Of a stretch of DNA of 64,000 nt, positions 24,047 through 31,713 are shown piece after piece (position 1 is the first letter of the stretch; each line of letters starts with the position of its first letter). The stretch covers positions 74,756,427 to 74,820,426 of the forward strand of contig OZ034968.1 of the NCBI GenBank assembly GCA_964030785.1. The letters run 5' to 3'. The DNA is from Siderastrea siderea. Lineage: Eukaryota; Cnidaria; Anthozoa; Scleractinia; Rhizangiidae. The position numbers and the translations under genes were made by a program. The notes under the pieces are model-generated. The model made no database searches, was not told the DNA's origin, and saw nothing but the letters and a program-made list of their open reading frames with translations.

Positions 24047-24058
24047 CTATATATTATT
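24047..24058 (-). promoter_or_regulatory. Early-type promoter motif (AT-hook gene)
   Basis: AATAATATATAG, 11 bases before the ATG at 24035; identical to the motif before the gene at 24066-24977. Confidence 0.55.
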
Positions 24059-24065
24059 TTTCTCT

Positions 24066-24977
24066 TTATAAGTTTTTGTGTATGAATTTCAAATGATTGC
24101 TTAATGTTTCTGTTGACTTGAATTTTCTGGAACAATGTTTGCATTTGATTCTTACACCCTGGAAATAAAGTATGATTTCTTTAATGATTTCATCATAATC
24201 GTTGCTGACTAATATTTTGTAATTGTTGTTTTCATACTCTTGGAGCATCATCTTCTGTTCTTCTGAAAGCTTACCATTACCAGTTGGTGTTTTAAATTCG
24301 ATTGCAAAAGCTGTGTACTTCAAATGCATATTTCCAATGAATAGATCACAAGCTCCCTTCTGATAACCCATGTTGTATGATTTTATTCTCATGTTACCAT
24401 TAATTTGGTTTTCACCTAATGTTGGGATTAGGATTGCTTTAGGATAATTGTTTCTAATAAAGTTGACTACCTTTTTATGTAAATCATATTCTGTGTTGAT
24501 ATTGAATGTCAGCATTTTGTATGGCCTGTTGTTGAATTCATACTTACCGGTTTTTCTGATTGATGGTAAAACCTTTTTTGTTACCCAACGTTTGAATTCT
24601 TTCGCTTTATCCATTTTGGATCTCAATATTAGGCTGTATAGTCCGGATTCATTTATATAAATAGTGTTTCCGGTGTTCCATGTTAAAGGTAACGATTCGT
24701 TACCCCTGGATTTGAGCCTCTTAAGTGAACATTTATCTTCAGAATCAACATGTTTGAAAATCGTGTTTCCGGTGTTCCCAGTCAGGGGAGACGATTCGTC
24801 CCCCCTGGATTTGAGCCTCTTAAGTGAACATTTATCTTCAGAATCAACATGTTTGAAAATTGCTTTCTTGGTATCTTCATATCCCAAAATGTCGGCAACA
24901 GTTTTACCACGGAACCATATGTCATCATCCTTTTTGATAATATTCAGTTTTTTTCCTTCATAAGTGAAAATTTCCAT
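24066..24977 (-). CDS. Bro-N / VRR-NUC nuclease / C2H2 fusion protein
   Basis: A 303-aa protein. The N-terminal 1-45 and about 105-140 read as a Bro-N DNA-binding domain (DIWFRGKTVADILGY, ESGLYSLILRSK, KRWVTKKVLPSIRKTG). The middle (about 160-265) resembles a VRR-NUC/PD-(D/E)XK nuclease: KGACDLFIGN, then AFAIEFKTPTGNGKLS with the E-x-K core. The end is a C2H2 finger (CKHC...H...H). The Bro-N region carries a 33-residue direct duplication (about residues 40-105) that splits the domain. Bro-N proteins are common in large DNA viruses. Role here probably replication or recombination, by inference. Confidence 0.75.
   Translation of the reverse strand: MEIFTYEGKKLNIIKKDDDIWFRGKTVADILGYEDTKKAIFKHVDSEDKCSLKRLKSRGDESSPLTGNTGNTIFKHVDSEDKCSLKRLKSRGNESLPLTWNTGNTIYINESGLYSLILRSKMDKAKEFKRWVTKKVLPSIRKTGKYEFNNRPYKMLTFNINTEYDLHKKVVNFIRNNYPKAILIPTLGENQINGNMRIKSYNMGYQKGACDLFIGNMHLKYTAFAIEFKTPTGNGKLSEEQKMMLQEYENNNYKILVSNDYDEIIKEIILYFQGVRIKCKHCSRKFKSTETLSNHLKFIHKNL
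24667..24865 (-). repeat. 99-bp tandem duplication within the Bro-N gene
   Basis: Two 99-bp copies, each containing TTTATCTTCAGAATCAACAT, lie head to tail and in frame, duplicating the IFKHVDSEDKCSLKRLK segment. The copies differ at several bases around the ACGATTCG block, so the event is not brand new. Confidence 0.85.
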
Positions 24978-24992
24978 ATGTATCTATTAATG

Positions 24993-25004
24993 CTATATAT
25001 TATT
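24993..25004 (-). promoter_or_regulatory. Early-type promoter motif (Bro-N gene)
   Basis: AATAATATATAG, 15 bases before the ATG at 24977. Third member of the replication-gene motif set. Confidence 0.55.
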
Positions 25005-25121
25005 TTCTGTTTAAATAAGATAGCCAGAAACAATTATATTTTTGGCTACCAAAAGCAAATAAACAGTATATACTGTATCAATCGATATAATATATGTTAG
25101 ATAATATTTGCTTAAATCATT

Positions 25122-25943
25122 TTATATATCCTTCAAGTCCTTGAACGGTATCCAACTGTTGAATTCATCACTATACCCCTTCCACTTAACCAAAGCTTGC
25201 TTCTTTTTATAATCCCTCCGAATGACTTTATCGATTCTGAATACCTCTTGTGTAGCTTTAAGCAATTCGGGTTCATAGAAACTCCCTTGAATGTCTTCAT
25301 CTCTGAGATCCTTTAGTTTGTATGTGATTGGATTGGTGTATTGGATTTCATCAACTGTGAAAACTTCCTCAGACCAATTTGGTGTATAGCCCTTATCAAA
25401 CACATTCCGTTTATACTTACTTATTCTAACCTTATCACCAACTTTGAATTTCGGTTTCTGTTTTGATGTTTCCATATCACCATATAGATTAAAGTAGACA
25501 GTTCCTTCATTCTTCTTTTTACTGGCTTCCGTTGGTGTCATCTTCGTGCTTGGATGTTTTGTATTATTGTATTCTTTCACTAATTTTGGTAACATATCAA
25601 GATACTTTGTATTACCTTTAACAGTAAACTGTTTCCACATCTTGGACTTGATTGTTCGATTCCATCGTTCACAAACTGACGACTTTTCCTCATTCTCAGT
25701 TGAGTACAAGGTTATTTTATTCTTATCAAGTAGTTCCTTAACATGTTTGTTGTAATACTCTTTGCCTTTGTCTGTCCATAAATATTTCGGTTTTCTACCT
25801 TCTTTAAGGATTGTTTTAAAAGCATTCATAACGGTTTCACCCTTTTTATCTTTTAATGGGACGATCCAACCGTATTTAGAGAATACATCTAAAACCATAA
25901 GAAGATATCTGTAGCCAGCGTTCCATCGACTGAACTTTTGCAT
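25122..25943 (-). CDS. INT: Outer rve integrase with chromodomain, no ATG for full core
   Basis: A retrovirus-like (rve) integrase that would insert the linear genome. From the only upstream-most ATG (25943) the 273-aa product has the second catalytic Asp (YLWTDKGKEYY, residue 58) and the Glu (SSVCERWNRT, about 92). It ends in a chromodomain (RIDKVIRRDYKKKQALVKWKGYSDEFNSWIP split across 225-265). The first catalytic Asp (IWCSDIVE) lies four residues before this ATG. The reading frame stays open upstream to a TAA near 26117, overlaps the PLA2-like gene and offers no ATG. Compared with the inner integrase about 75 N-terminal residues are missing. Either a non-AUG/spliced start or a 5' deletion is needed. 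Confidence 0.88.
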   Translation of the reverse strand: MQKFSRWNAGYRYLLMVLDVFSKYGWIVPLKDKKGETVMNAFKTILKEGRKPKYLWTDKGKEYYNKHVKELLDKNKITLYSTENEEKSSVCERWNRTIKSKMWKQFTVKGNTKYLDMLPKLVKEYNNTKHPSTKMTPTEASKKKNEGTVYFNLYGDMETSKQKPKFKVGDKVRISKYKRNVFDKGYTPNWSEEVFTVDEIQYTNPITYKLKDLRDEDIQGSFYEPELLKATQEVFRIDKVIRRDYKKKQALVKWKGYSDEFNSWIPFKDLKDI

Positions 25944-26038
25944 CTCAACAATATCAGAGCACCATATCTCGTCAATGTGGTTTACAATAACACGCCGTCG
26001 AGTAAAATTTCGTTTTATGGGCTTATGAAGCTCATCAG

Positions 26039-26656
26039 CTAATTTTTCTTGCCAGTTTTCTTCACTCGACGGCCTTTTACGTTTTTTGTCCCAAGACCTA
26101 GTTTCTGCTTTGTGTTAATCAAGAACCGAGCTGTTTGCCCCCATTTTGGCATCTGTCCATAAGGTATTCCATCCAATGACTTCACCATTTGTTTGTCACA
26201 TTCACCTTTGTTTTTCCCCATATCATAACAAATATCGTGATGAGCTGCTATTTCATCCACTTTATTGTAAGGTTGTACATACCATTTAGTAACCTCACCA
26301 GTGTTTTTATCATATTCTAGCTGTTTTTCAAGAGGGTTATATGGTCCCATGTATTTATACTTTCCAGGAGTCCATCCAGCTTTTGGTTTTGGTATTTTCC
26401 CAATTAGTTTATGTATATCAACACCAGCACCATCCAAATCCTTTCTGTCGGTTTTATACTTTCTATTTGGTCTGATTTTGGTTGATAATTGATCAAGAGC
26501 TTGACTTCCGACATTTTGAATCATTGGATTCAACTTATCCAGAGCATAATCGATAGCCTTTTTCTGCAGTTTTGGGTTTCTCAAGGCTTCTGATCCATAA
26601 TATCTTCCCATTTCAACTGCCTTTTTTCCGAGCCAAGGAATACCGTGGTGAATCAA
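26039..26656 (-). CDS. Outer phospholipase A2-like virion protein
   Basis: About 205 aa with the two signatures of the parvovirus VP1-type phospholipase A2 fold: a Ca-loop-like YKYMGPYNPLEKQL (about 101-114) and the catalytic HDICYD (140-145). In parvoviruses this domain breaches endosomal membranes; some adintovirus-like elements are known to carry one. The listed start is a TTG: the frame stays open further upstream (to about 26740, through KGAGILDTVASTGTDLL) without an ATG, so the true N-terminus is probably longer or made by splicing or frameshift. The C-terminus overlaps the open frame of the integrase. The loop has GPY instead of the usual GPG. Confidence 0.75.
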   Translation of the reverse strand: MIHHGIPWLGKKAVEMGRYYGSEALRNPKLQKKAIDYALDKLNPMIQNVGSQALDQLSTKIRPNRKYKTDRKDLDGAGVDIHKLIGKIPKPKAGWTPGKYKYMGPYNPLEKQLEYDKNTGEVTKWYVQPYNKVDEIAAHHDICYDMGKNKGECDKQMVKSLDGIPYGQMPKWGQTARFLINTKQKLGLGTKNVKGRRVKKTGKKN

Positions 26657-26685
26657 TAAATCAGTACCAGTTGATGCTACTGTAT

Positions 26686-26871
26686 CTAGTATGCCCGCCC
26701 CTTTCGACGGGCTAACCCGTTTCCCGCCTGTTTGACGAATTTCGTCTTAGTGATTCCGCATTCAGAGCATTTGCATTTAAGCATAAGCCTCCCATTCTTA
26801 GCCTTTTCATATCTTTCACTCCCAGGTACACATTCTGTGACCTTCTTTTGTTTCACGCAATAAGATTTCAT
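26686..26871 (-). CDS. Small zinc-ribbon protein (DUF5679-like)
   Basis: A 61-aa protein with YCVKQKK at the N-terminus, LKCKCSECG near residue 35 and a basic C-terminus (NGLARRKGRAY). Its shape recalls the small DUF5679-type ribbons of large DNA viruses, although the first Cys pair is reduced to one Cys. Its 3' end overlaps the open frame of the PLA2-like gene in a different frame. The start carries the TCTAA...ATATATG motif of the virion genes. Confidence 0.6.
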   Translation of the reverse strand: MKSYCVKQKKVTECVPGSERYEKAKNGRLMLKCKCSECGITKTKFVKQAGNGLARRKGRAY

Positions 26872-26887
26872 ATATAATATGATTAGA
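26872..26887 (-). promoter_or_regulatory. Late-type promoter motif (zinc ribbon)
   Basis: TCTAATCATATTATAT directly adjoining the ATG at 26871; one of six TCTAA-type start-proximal motifs in the outer element. Confidence 0.55.
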
Positions 26888-27182
26888 TATTTTTGAAATA
26901 CCGTTCTAGAAACCTCTCATTCTTCATTGTATCATATATATCAAATACCTGAAGCAGATCAAAATATGATTTACCCTTATTCATCTCATTCAAAAAGTAC
27001 AAACAGAAGTAACCGCATGTTGTCGTCAGTAAATTTTGTATTTGATTGTTCTGATGAAGCAATGTTAAATTCTTTTTTCTCGCATGATTGACAATTTCTT
27101 GGAAGGGAGGCAAACCAAAGCTATCAAAGTAATTAATGACGTCATCCTTTACATATGTAGCAACCCAATGGCTCCCTGACAT
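26883..27182 (-). CDS. PRO: Outer adenain-like cysteine protease (frame opens upstream)
   Basis: Maturation protease of the adenovirus/Ulp1 fold. Catalytic residues visible: His in GSHWVATYV, Asp in YFDSFGLPP, and Cys in TTTCGYFCLYFLNEM. The first ATG (27182) falls just before the His strand, so a 99-aa product would lack the N-terminal part of the fold. The frame is open without ATG back to about 27450 and encodes LSNYDLIKWCKYLNIPIKDV and SRDENVP, the expected protease N-terminus. That segment overlaps, in the -1 frame, the 3' end of the 285-aa gene just after two A9 runs. Expression by -1 frameshifting is therefore likely. Confidence 0.82.
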   Translation of the reverse strand: MSGSHWVATYVKDDVINYFDSFGLPPFQEIVNHARKKNLTLLHQNNQIQNLLTTTCGYFCLYFLNEMNKGKSYFDLLQVFDIYDTMKNERFLERYFKNI

Positions 27183-27340
27183 ATAACTTGGTTCAAGATT
27201 GTAAATGAATAGAGCCTGTTTATGATTGTGAGGAACATTTTCATCTCGAGACAGAACATCTTTGATTGGGATATTCAGATATTTACACCATTTTATTAAA
27301 TCATAATTGCTTAATGGGACATTCTTATGGAATTTCGGTT

Positions 27341-28198
27341 TTACAATAGAATGTTTAGAAGAGGGACGTTTTTGAATGATGAGTTCTTGCCCAATAGTAG
27401 ACCGTTGCCCTTTTTCTGAGCTTTTTTTTTGGGAGCTTTTTTTTTAGTCCCCATACCTAATGTTTGATCAGACCAATTTCCATAAAAAGGTGGAGTTCTA
27501 TACATTGGGACTAACAAACCACCGTCTTGATTATTATTGGTTAGTTGTGATATAGATCTGGGTGGTCTTTGTTTCGGTTGACCCATCTGAGGGGCACCTT
27601 TACCAGTCATCTTCTTTATTGCCTCAATAGCTAAAGGGACTCCAATTGATGCAAGAAGAGTACCTAAGAAACCACCTGTTTGTACTTTAGTCGGTTTTAT
27701 ATGAACACCAGAGCCTGTTTGTAGAGCATTTAATATATCCTTCTTTTGTTTGGTTGTCAAAAGATGTTTATATGCTATCAACTGATCGATTTTATTTTGT
27801 GGTATGAGAAACCCACCAGTTTGAACACCTTTTCCAGATATCTTCTTAACAATCTGAGATGCTCCTTCACTAGCTGCTCCAGCTAAAGCCGACAATCCAA
27901 GAGTCTTAGCAATCGTTGGAACAAAAGTTCTTCCAAGTGTTAGAACTGTAGACAGAAGAGATCCACCTAATTGCTTTCGAATGTTTGTTTTAGAAAGTTT
28001 AATGTCCATTCCCTTTTTCAATTTTCTATTTTTTTCCAATCGCTTAACTATATTCTGAGGTACATACAGAGTATCATTCCCAGATAGAGAGTCCTTCGTG
28101 AGCCTTAGAACTATTGTTTCTCTTTTATGATACGCGTTACTAAGATTCTTTTTCTGGTTTGGTGATAAACTAACTTTAATTTCGTATAGTTGTGTCAT
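27341..28198 (-). CDS. Outer pVI-like minor virion protein with cleavage sites
   Basis: A 285-aa protein. The N-terminal 95 residues are polar. The rest alternates hydrophobic stretches (LLSTVLTLGRTFVPTIAKTL; FLGTLLASIGVPLAIEAIKK) with GG sites: QLGGSLL, QTGGFLI, QTGGFLG, QDGGLLV. These look like maturation-protease sites, as in adenovirus pVI/pVII-type precursors. The C-terminus is Lys-rich (two runs of K3 encoded by A9) and ends in VPLLNILL. The two A9 runs at about 27422-27448 can shift a ribosome into the protease frame. The start carries the TCTAA-type motif. Confidence 0.72.
   Translation of the reverse strand: MTQLYEIKVSLSPNQKKNLSNAYHKRETIVLRLTKDSLSGNDTLYVPQNIVKRLEKNRKLKKGMDIKLSKTNIRKQLGGSLLSTVLTLGRTFVPTIAKTLGLSALAGAASEGASQIVKKISGKGVQTGGFLIPQNKIDQLIAYKHLLTTKQKKDILNALQTGSGVHIKPTKVQTGGFLGTLLASIGVPLAIEAIKKMTGKGAPQMGQPKQRPPRSISQLTNNNQDGGLLVPMYRTPPFYGNWSDQTLGMGTKKKAPKKKAQKKGNGLLLGKNSSFKNVPLLNILL
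27422..27450 (-). promoter_or_regulatory. Candidate -1 frameshift site (two A9 slippery runs)
   Basis: On the minus strand the gene reads ACT then nine A, GCTCCC, nine A, GCTCAG. Each run contains the heptamer A AAA AAA in the zero frame. A one-base backward slip at either run enters the protease frame, which is closed by TAA immediately before the first run. That is the geometry of programmed -1 frameshifting. No pseudoknot was assessed. Confidence 0.5.
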
Positions 28199-28213
28199 AT
28201 AATATATGTTAGA
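28199..28213 (-). promoter_or_regulatory. Late-type promoter motif (pVI-like gene)
   Basis: TCTAACATATATTAT adjoining the ATG at 28198. Confidence 0.55.
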
Positions 28214-28257
28214 TAAATTCTCTTTTAAAAAACATATTCAATGTAAAACTTATTTAT

Positions 28258-29547
28258 TTAAACTATCATCAATTCGTTTCCAACTGTCTTTACTACAACC
28301 TCACTCTCGTAAAATACGATGCTATGAGCTCGGACGTTTGCTGTCGGGGCTACATTGAGACGATAATGGAGAATCAACTGTTTAGGATCTCTCGTCACTA
28401 CCTCTTTCTGATATGACAAATCGAAATACAATAATCCATACAAACTAGTGAAATTGGATACATTAAGCTGTGTTCCTGAATTGTAATCGTTCTTACGAAA
28501 TGCATATGACATGAGATCATTGAATATCCTGATTTTTGAATCTGCATCATATTCGAGCTCTGGGTAAAATGTATTGTTTCCGTATTCTAAACGGCAGCTT
28601 GAGAGAGAGCTATTAGCGTCAGCGGCATTCAACTTGAAAGTATCAAACAAATACGGACTCCTCTCTGCTTCATCAGTATTTGGTGCGTCTGTCCTCTGGA
28701 GATATATGAAAACATGTTTAACGTCATCGATAGCTGGACTGATTTGAAACATATTCTGAATAGCTCTGGTATTTGCTGACTGATTGTAGAGATCTCGCAT
28801 ATATGTCCAGGTTGTTGGCTTGAGAAACTCTGAAACGAAATTACTATACATGCTGTCTTTTGGGATTAATCTTGGGAGCCAAAGATACAATCTCTTTACT
28901 ACAACACGACCAGGGTCTGTGCCATTTGCCATGTGAATCAGTTCACTGTCTTCGTTAAATGTAAGTTCAATTGTGAGCTGCATCGGAGGCAACATTTTTC
29001 TTTCTAATTCTTGAAAAAAGCTGTATCTGTTTAAGGGAAGCATCTCATTAATACTTTTAGCTCCCCCACCACCGTTGTTTTGTGCTGCTTGGGTTAAAAT
29101 GCGACGGGCTTCGAAACCTGTGTTTGTATTTGCTGTAGTTCCATCAGTATCAAGATACCAGAACGAATTCTTTCCAACAGATCTACTAAAATCATCACTG
29201 TATTCGAGTAAATTTTTCACATTCGTTATTCGATGCAAATTATCACTCTCATACACAATTTTGCCTGAAGATTTGATAACCATATGTCTGATTAGACTGT
29301 GAGATCCGTTTATCATGGTGATGCGATCTGCTTGAGCATATCCAGTACCATCTGCCCTTTTTTGAAGCTCTTTAGTTATTTCGAAATACCCATTAAAAAA
29401 ATCGAACATAGTCGACCTATCGTTAATTGTGAATCTGTAACCTGTCTTTTTCTGGCTTTGATTGTTAGCAGGTTGCTCAATGACATTATCCAAATGGAAA
29501 CGAACGTATTCATATCGTTGTAGATTTTCATTTGTTCTGAAACTCAT
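28258..29547 (-). CDS. MCP: Outer major capsid protein (double jelly roll type)
   Basis: A 429-aa protein with features remembered from Polinton/adintovirus hexon-like MCPs. The N-terminus is NENLQRYEYVRFHLDNVIE. It is followed by MINGSHSLIRHMVIKSSGKIV, LPLNRYSFFQELERKMLPPM (about 170-190), RLYLWLPRLIPKDS, and EFLKPTTWTYMRDLYNQS. It is flanked by the pVI-like gene and a small basic gene and then the penton gene, the typical Polinton virion cluster. The ORF is intact. The start carries TCTAAACTACTCATATAA next to the ATG. Fold assignment is by family resemblance, not structure. Confidence 0.82.
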   Translation of the reverse strand: MSFRTNENLQRYEYVRFHLDNVIEQPANNQSQKKTGYRFTINDRSTMFDFFNGYFEITKELQKRADGTGYAQADRITMINGSHSLIRHMVIKSSGKIVYESDNLHRITNVKNLLEYSDDFSRSVGKNSFWYLDTDGTTANTNTGFEARRILTQAAQNNGGGGAKSINEMLPLNRYSFFQELERKMLPPMQLTIELTFNEDSELIHMANGTDPGRVVVKRLYLWLPRLIPKDSMYSNFVSEFLKPTTWTYMRDLYNQSANTRAIQNMFQISPAIDDVKHVFIYLQRTDAPNTDEAERSPYLFDTFKLNAADANSSLSSCRLEYGNNTFYPELEYDADSKIRIFNDLMSYAFRKNDYNSGTQLNVSNFTSLYGLLYFDLSYQKEVVTRDPKQLILHYRLNVAPTANVRAHSIVFYESEVVVKTVGNELMIV

Positions 29548-29565
29548 TTATATGAGTAGTTTAGA
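29548..29565 (-). promoter_or_regulatory. Late-type promoter motif (MCP)
   Basis: TCTAAACTACTCATATAA adjoining the MCP ATG; near-identical to the copy before the penton gene. Confidence 0.6.
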
Positions 29566-29578
29566 TAAAATTCACTTT

Positions 29579-29929
29579 TTAATAACCAGTACCAGATATA
29601 AGTCTATTCAGAATCATGTTGTAGTCTTCTTGTTTTGGTTTAGTAGGTTTGGTTGGTTTCATTGATTGTTTAGTTGAACCATGTAATTTTCTCATAATAA
29701 GCTCTCCGCTTTTTTCAGCTGCTTTTTTTCCCAGTTTGTCTCCAGCATGTGAAATACCAGATTCTAGCGCTTTTTTGGCAAAAGGTTTTAAAACCATTTC
29801 TGGAACTTTACTTAACACCCTTCCAACTGGTTTGAATATGTTATCAACAATAATCCCAGATCCTTTATGCTTATACACAAAACGACCTAGTTTCGGGTGA
29901 TAAATTCGCTTGTATTCATACGACGACAT
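29579..29929 (-). CDS. Small basic virion protein
   Basis: A 116-aa protein, MSSYEYKRIYHPKLGRF onward, with an early KGSGI site and a basic amphipathic middle (KPFAKKALESGISHAGDKL). It ends GTGY. Similar layout (short basic leader, G-rich site, helix) to small virion proteins of the inner element. Located between MCP and penton genes, hence probably a capsid-associated or core protein. No named family recognised. Confidence 0.6.
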   Translation of the reverse strand: MSSYEYKRIYHPKLGRFVYKHKGSGIIVDNIFKPVGRVLSKVPEMVLKPFAKKALESGISHAGDKLGKKAAEKSGELIMRKLHGSTKQSMKPTKPTKPKQEDYNMILNRLISGTGY

Positions 29930-29947
29930 ATATAACTATTAGTTAGA
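29930..29947 (-). promoter_or_regulatory. Late-type promoter motif (small basic gene)
   Basis: TCTAACTAATAGTTATAT adjoining the ATG at 29929. Confidence 0.55.
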
Positions 29948-30709
29948 TTAATCTCTCTTCTCTCTTAAAATCAAACTGAATGAAGTGTCACTATGATTAA
30001 GATCTATAATTCTTCGTTTGCCATCTGTTATATATATCCGAATTTTATTGATCGTATTTTTATTACACGGGTTGTACTGAACTCGCCGAGGCTCTTGTGT
30101 GAAACTATAACTCGGGGTGAGAGTTGAGGTACTGAAACTATATATAATATCTGACTCTTCACCATCGACAAGACTGTCACTTATCAAATCACAATGAACA
30201 TTCAATATTTCTCTGTCTTGTGAGAGATTAGGAATGTAATCTCCAACATTTACACTACTTGTTAGAATCTTTTTATTGAAACCAATAAGATCATTAAAAT
30301 TACTTTGAGTAAGATCTAATCTGTAATTTGAGGCTAGTGTTATTATTGTCCTGAATACAGTATCGTTAAACTCCAGAGTGATTGGATATTGAGGGTTTGA
30401 TGAGGTTCCTGTTTTTGTTTTTTCTTTGATTAAATTGTCAAAATCAATGTAATTCCATACTCCAGGGTTGAATATAATTTCCGTCCAATTAGTACCACTA
30501 TCAGACGAATATCTTATTTTCTGATTATTGAGTTCTCTTGTCACATTAAACCAAGTGAATGACATCGAAATGATTCGGTCTAGGCCGATTTCATATTGTC
30601 TGTTTGAATCTAGTATTATCGGATTACTGTATTTGATTGTGAAATCCGATGGTTTATTACCATTTTGGGTTTTTACTGTATGACTGGATAATACAAGTTG
30701 TCTATTCAT
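29948..30709 (-). CDS. mCP: Outer penton/minor capsid protein
   Basis: A 253-aa protein expected to be the single-jelly-roll penton at capsid vertices. Recognised segments are KPSDFTIKYSNPI (about 20-32), the FTWFNVTREL turn, DLTQSNFNDLIGFNKKIL, NVHCDLISDSLVDGEESDII, YSFSTSTLTPSYSFTQEPRR and a C-terminal IRIYITDGKRRIIDLN. These recur in Polinton minor capsid proteins. The ORF is intact. The start has the TCTAAACTAATCATATAA motif, which overlaps the stop codon of the upstream gene at 30718. Confidence 0.83.
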   Translation of the reverse strand: MNRQLVLSSHTVKTQNGNKPSDFTIKYSNPIILDSNRQYEIGLDRIISMSFTWFNVTRELNNQKIRYSSDSGTNWTEIIFNPGVWNYIDFDNLIKEKTKTGTSSNPQYPITLEFNDTVFRTIITLASNYRLDLTQSNFNDLIGFNKKILTSSVNVGDYIPNLSQDREILNVHCDLISDSLVDGEESDIIYSFSTSTLTPSYSFTQEPRRVQYNPCNKNTINKIRIYITDGKRRIIDLNHSDTSFSLILREKRD

Positions 30710-30727
30710 TTATATGATTAGTTTAGA
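30710..30727 (-). promoter_or_regulatory. Late-type promoter motif (penton)
   Basis: TCTAAACTAATCATATAA adjoining the penton ATG and overlapping the 3' end of the neighbouring gene. Confidence 0.6.
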
Positions 30728-31713
30728 CTAAAATAGTATTTGTATATTTTGTTATATTGCGGCTTATTGAGTATTGAATTTCTCAACAAGATGTCAAGAA
30801 GAGCGACACCTGTGTTTCTTAGCTCTATGCTATTATTACCAGCAACCTTTGATCCGATAATCAGTTCAAGTTTTTTCATCATTTCTGTTGGATTATTGAA
30901 AAACATTACCTGTCCACCTCTTTTTGTTTTTTTCTTCAAACCAGACCCTTTAATATTTTTTATTTTTTGATTGTTGTAATTGATATAATCATTTAGAACC
31001 TTTCTTGTATCTTGAATAATTTTTCTTCGATATTGAGCCTCAGCTTCAGTCATTAAACCACTATTTAATTTTTTAGTGATATCACTCCAATAGCCAGTTA
31101 GTTGATACCTTTTCTCTTTAGCCATCTTCAGGGTCTTGGTAAGATAAGATTTCCTCTTTTTGTCATTCATATCTTCTTGTTGAAGTCGTAATTCAATATC
31201 ATCATAGTTAGGAATTTGAAGTTCATCTAAAGCTTGATTTATTCTATCCTCTTCAAGAATTTCGTAATCAGGTACTTCTTCTTCTTCGTATTCAGGTGGA
31301 AGATCTTCAGGTTCATACATGTATTCTGGATCTATATACATTTGTTTTTTACCTGATGCTAAATCCTCAAGGACATCTTCATAAGATGGAGGTTTTGGAA
31401 CTAACTGTTTCTCGTTTTCAGGTAGAACAGGTTGATCAAACAAATCGTAAAATCCATAATCAGGCACTTCATCATCAATAGCTATTCCATAATCTGGAAC
31501 AGGTCGCTTTTTCTTTGGTAATCTTCTCAACGGTGCTTTTGGGACTGTAAGTTCCTTTAACTCAGATGTTATAGGTTTGAAAAGTTTCTCTGCCTCGACT
31601 TCACCCATTTGATCAGATATCGTTTTTTGTTTTATTGTCTCTCTTACTGTGTTAATCTTTTTACCAAGCTCGGATCGTTTCTCAGCCATTTCTTTCCATT
31701 TGAGTAAACTCAT
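30718..31713 (-). CDS. PPxY-containing virion protein
   Basis: A 331-aa protein with an N-terminal coiled helix, a long acidic low-complexity middle and a basic C-terminal third. Two PPxY motifs (PPSYED near 119, PPEYEE near 149) would bind Nedd4-type ubiquitin ligases, as the PPxY motif of adenovirus pVI and retroviral late domains does. Repeated VPDYGF/VPDYEI segments flank them. After GSGLKKKTKRGGQ, a probable maturation site, comes a compact helical domain (NPTEMMKKLELIIGSKVAG) seen in many Polintons. It starts from the divergent promoter shared with the ATPase. Confidence 0.68.
   Translation of the reverse strand: MSLLKWKEMAEKRSELGKKINTVRETIKQKTISDQMGEVEAEKLFKPITSELKELTVPKAPLRRLPKKKRPVPDYGIAIDDEVPDYGFYDLFDQPVLPENEKQLVPKPPSYEDVLEDLASGKKQMYIDPEYMYEPEDLPPEYEEEEVPDYEILEEDRINQALDELQIPNYDDIELRLQQEDMNDKKRKSYLTKTLKMAKEKRYQLTGYWSDITKKLNSGLMTEAEAQYRRKIIQDTRKVLNDYINYNNQKIKNIKGSGLKKKTKRGGQVMFFNNPTEMMKKLELIIGSKVAGNNSIELRNTGVALLDILLRNSILNKPQYNKIYKYYFSLN

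Noticed and set aside
24448..25100. Plus-strand hydrophobic ORFs opposite the Bro-N gene
   Set aside because: Antisense frames of an AT-rich gene often look like membrane segments. The sense gene is well supported.
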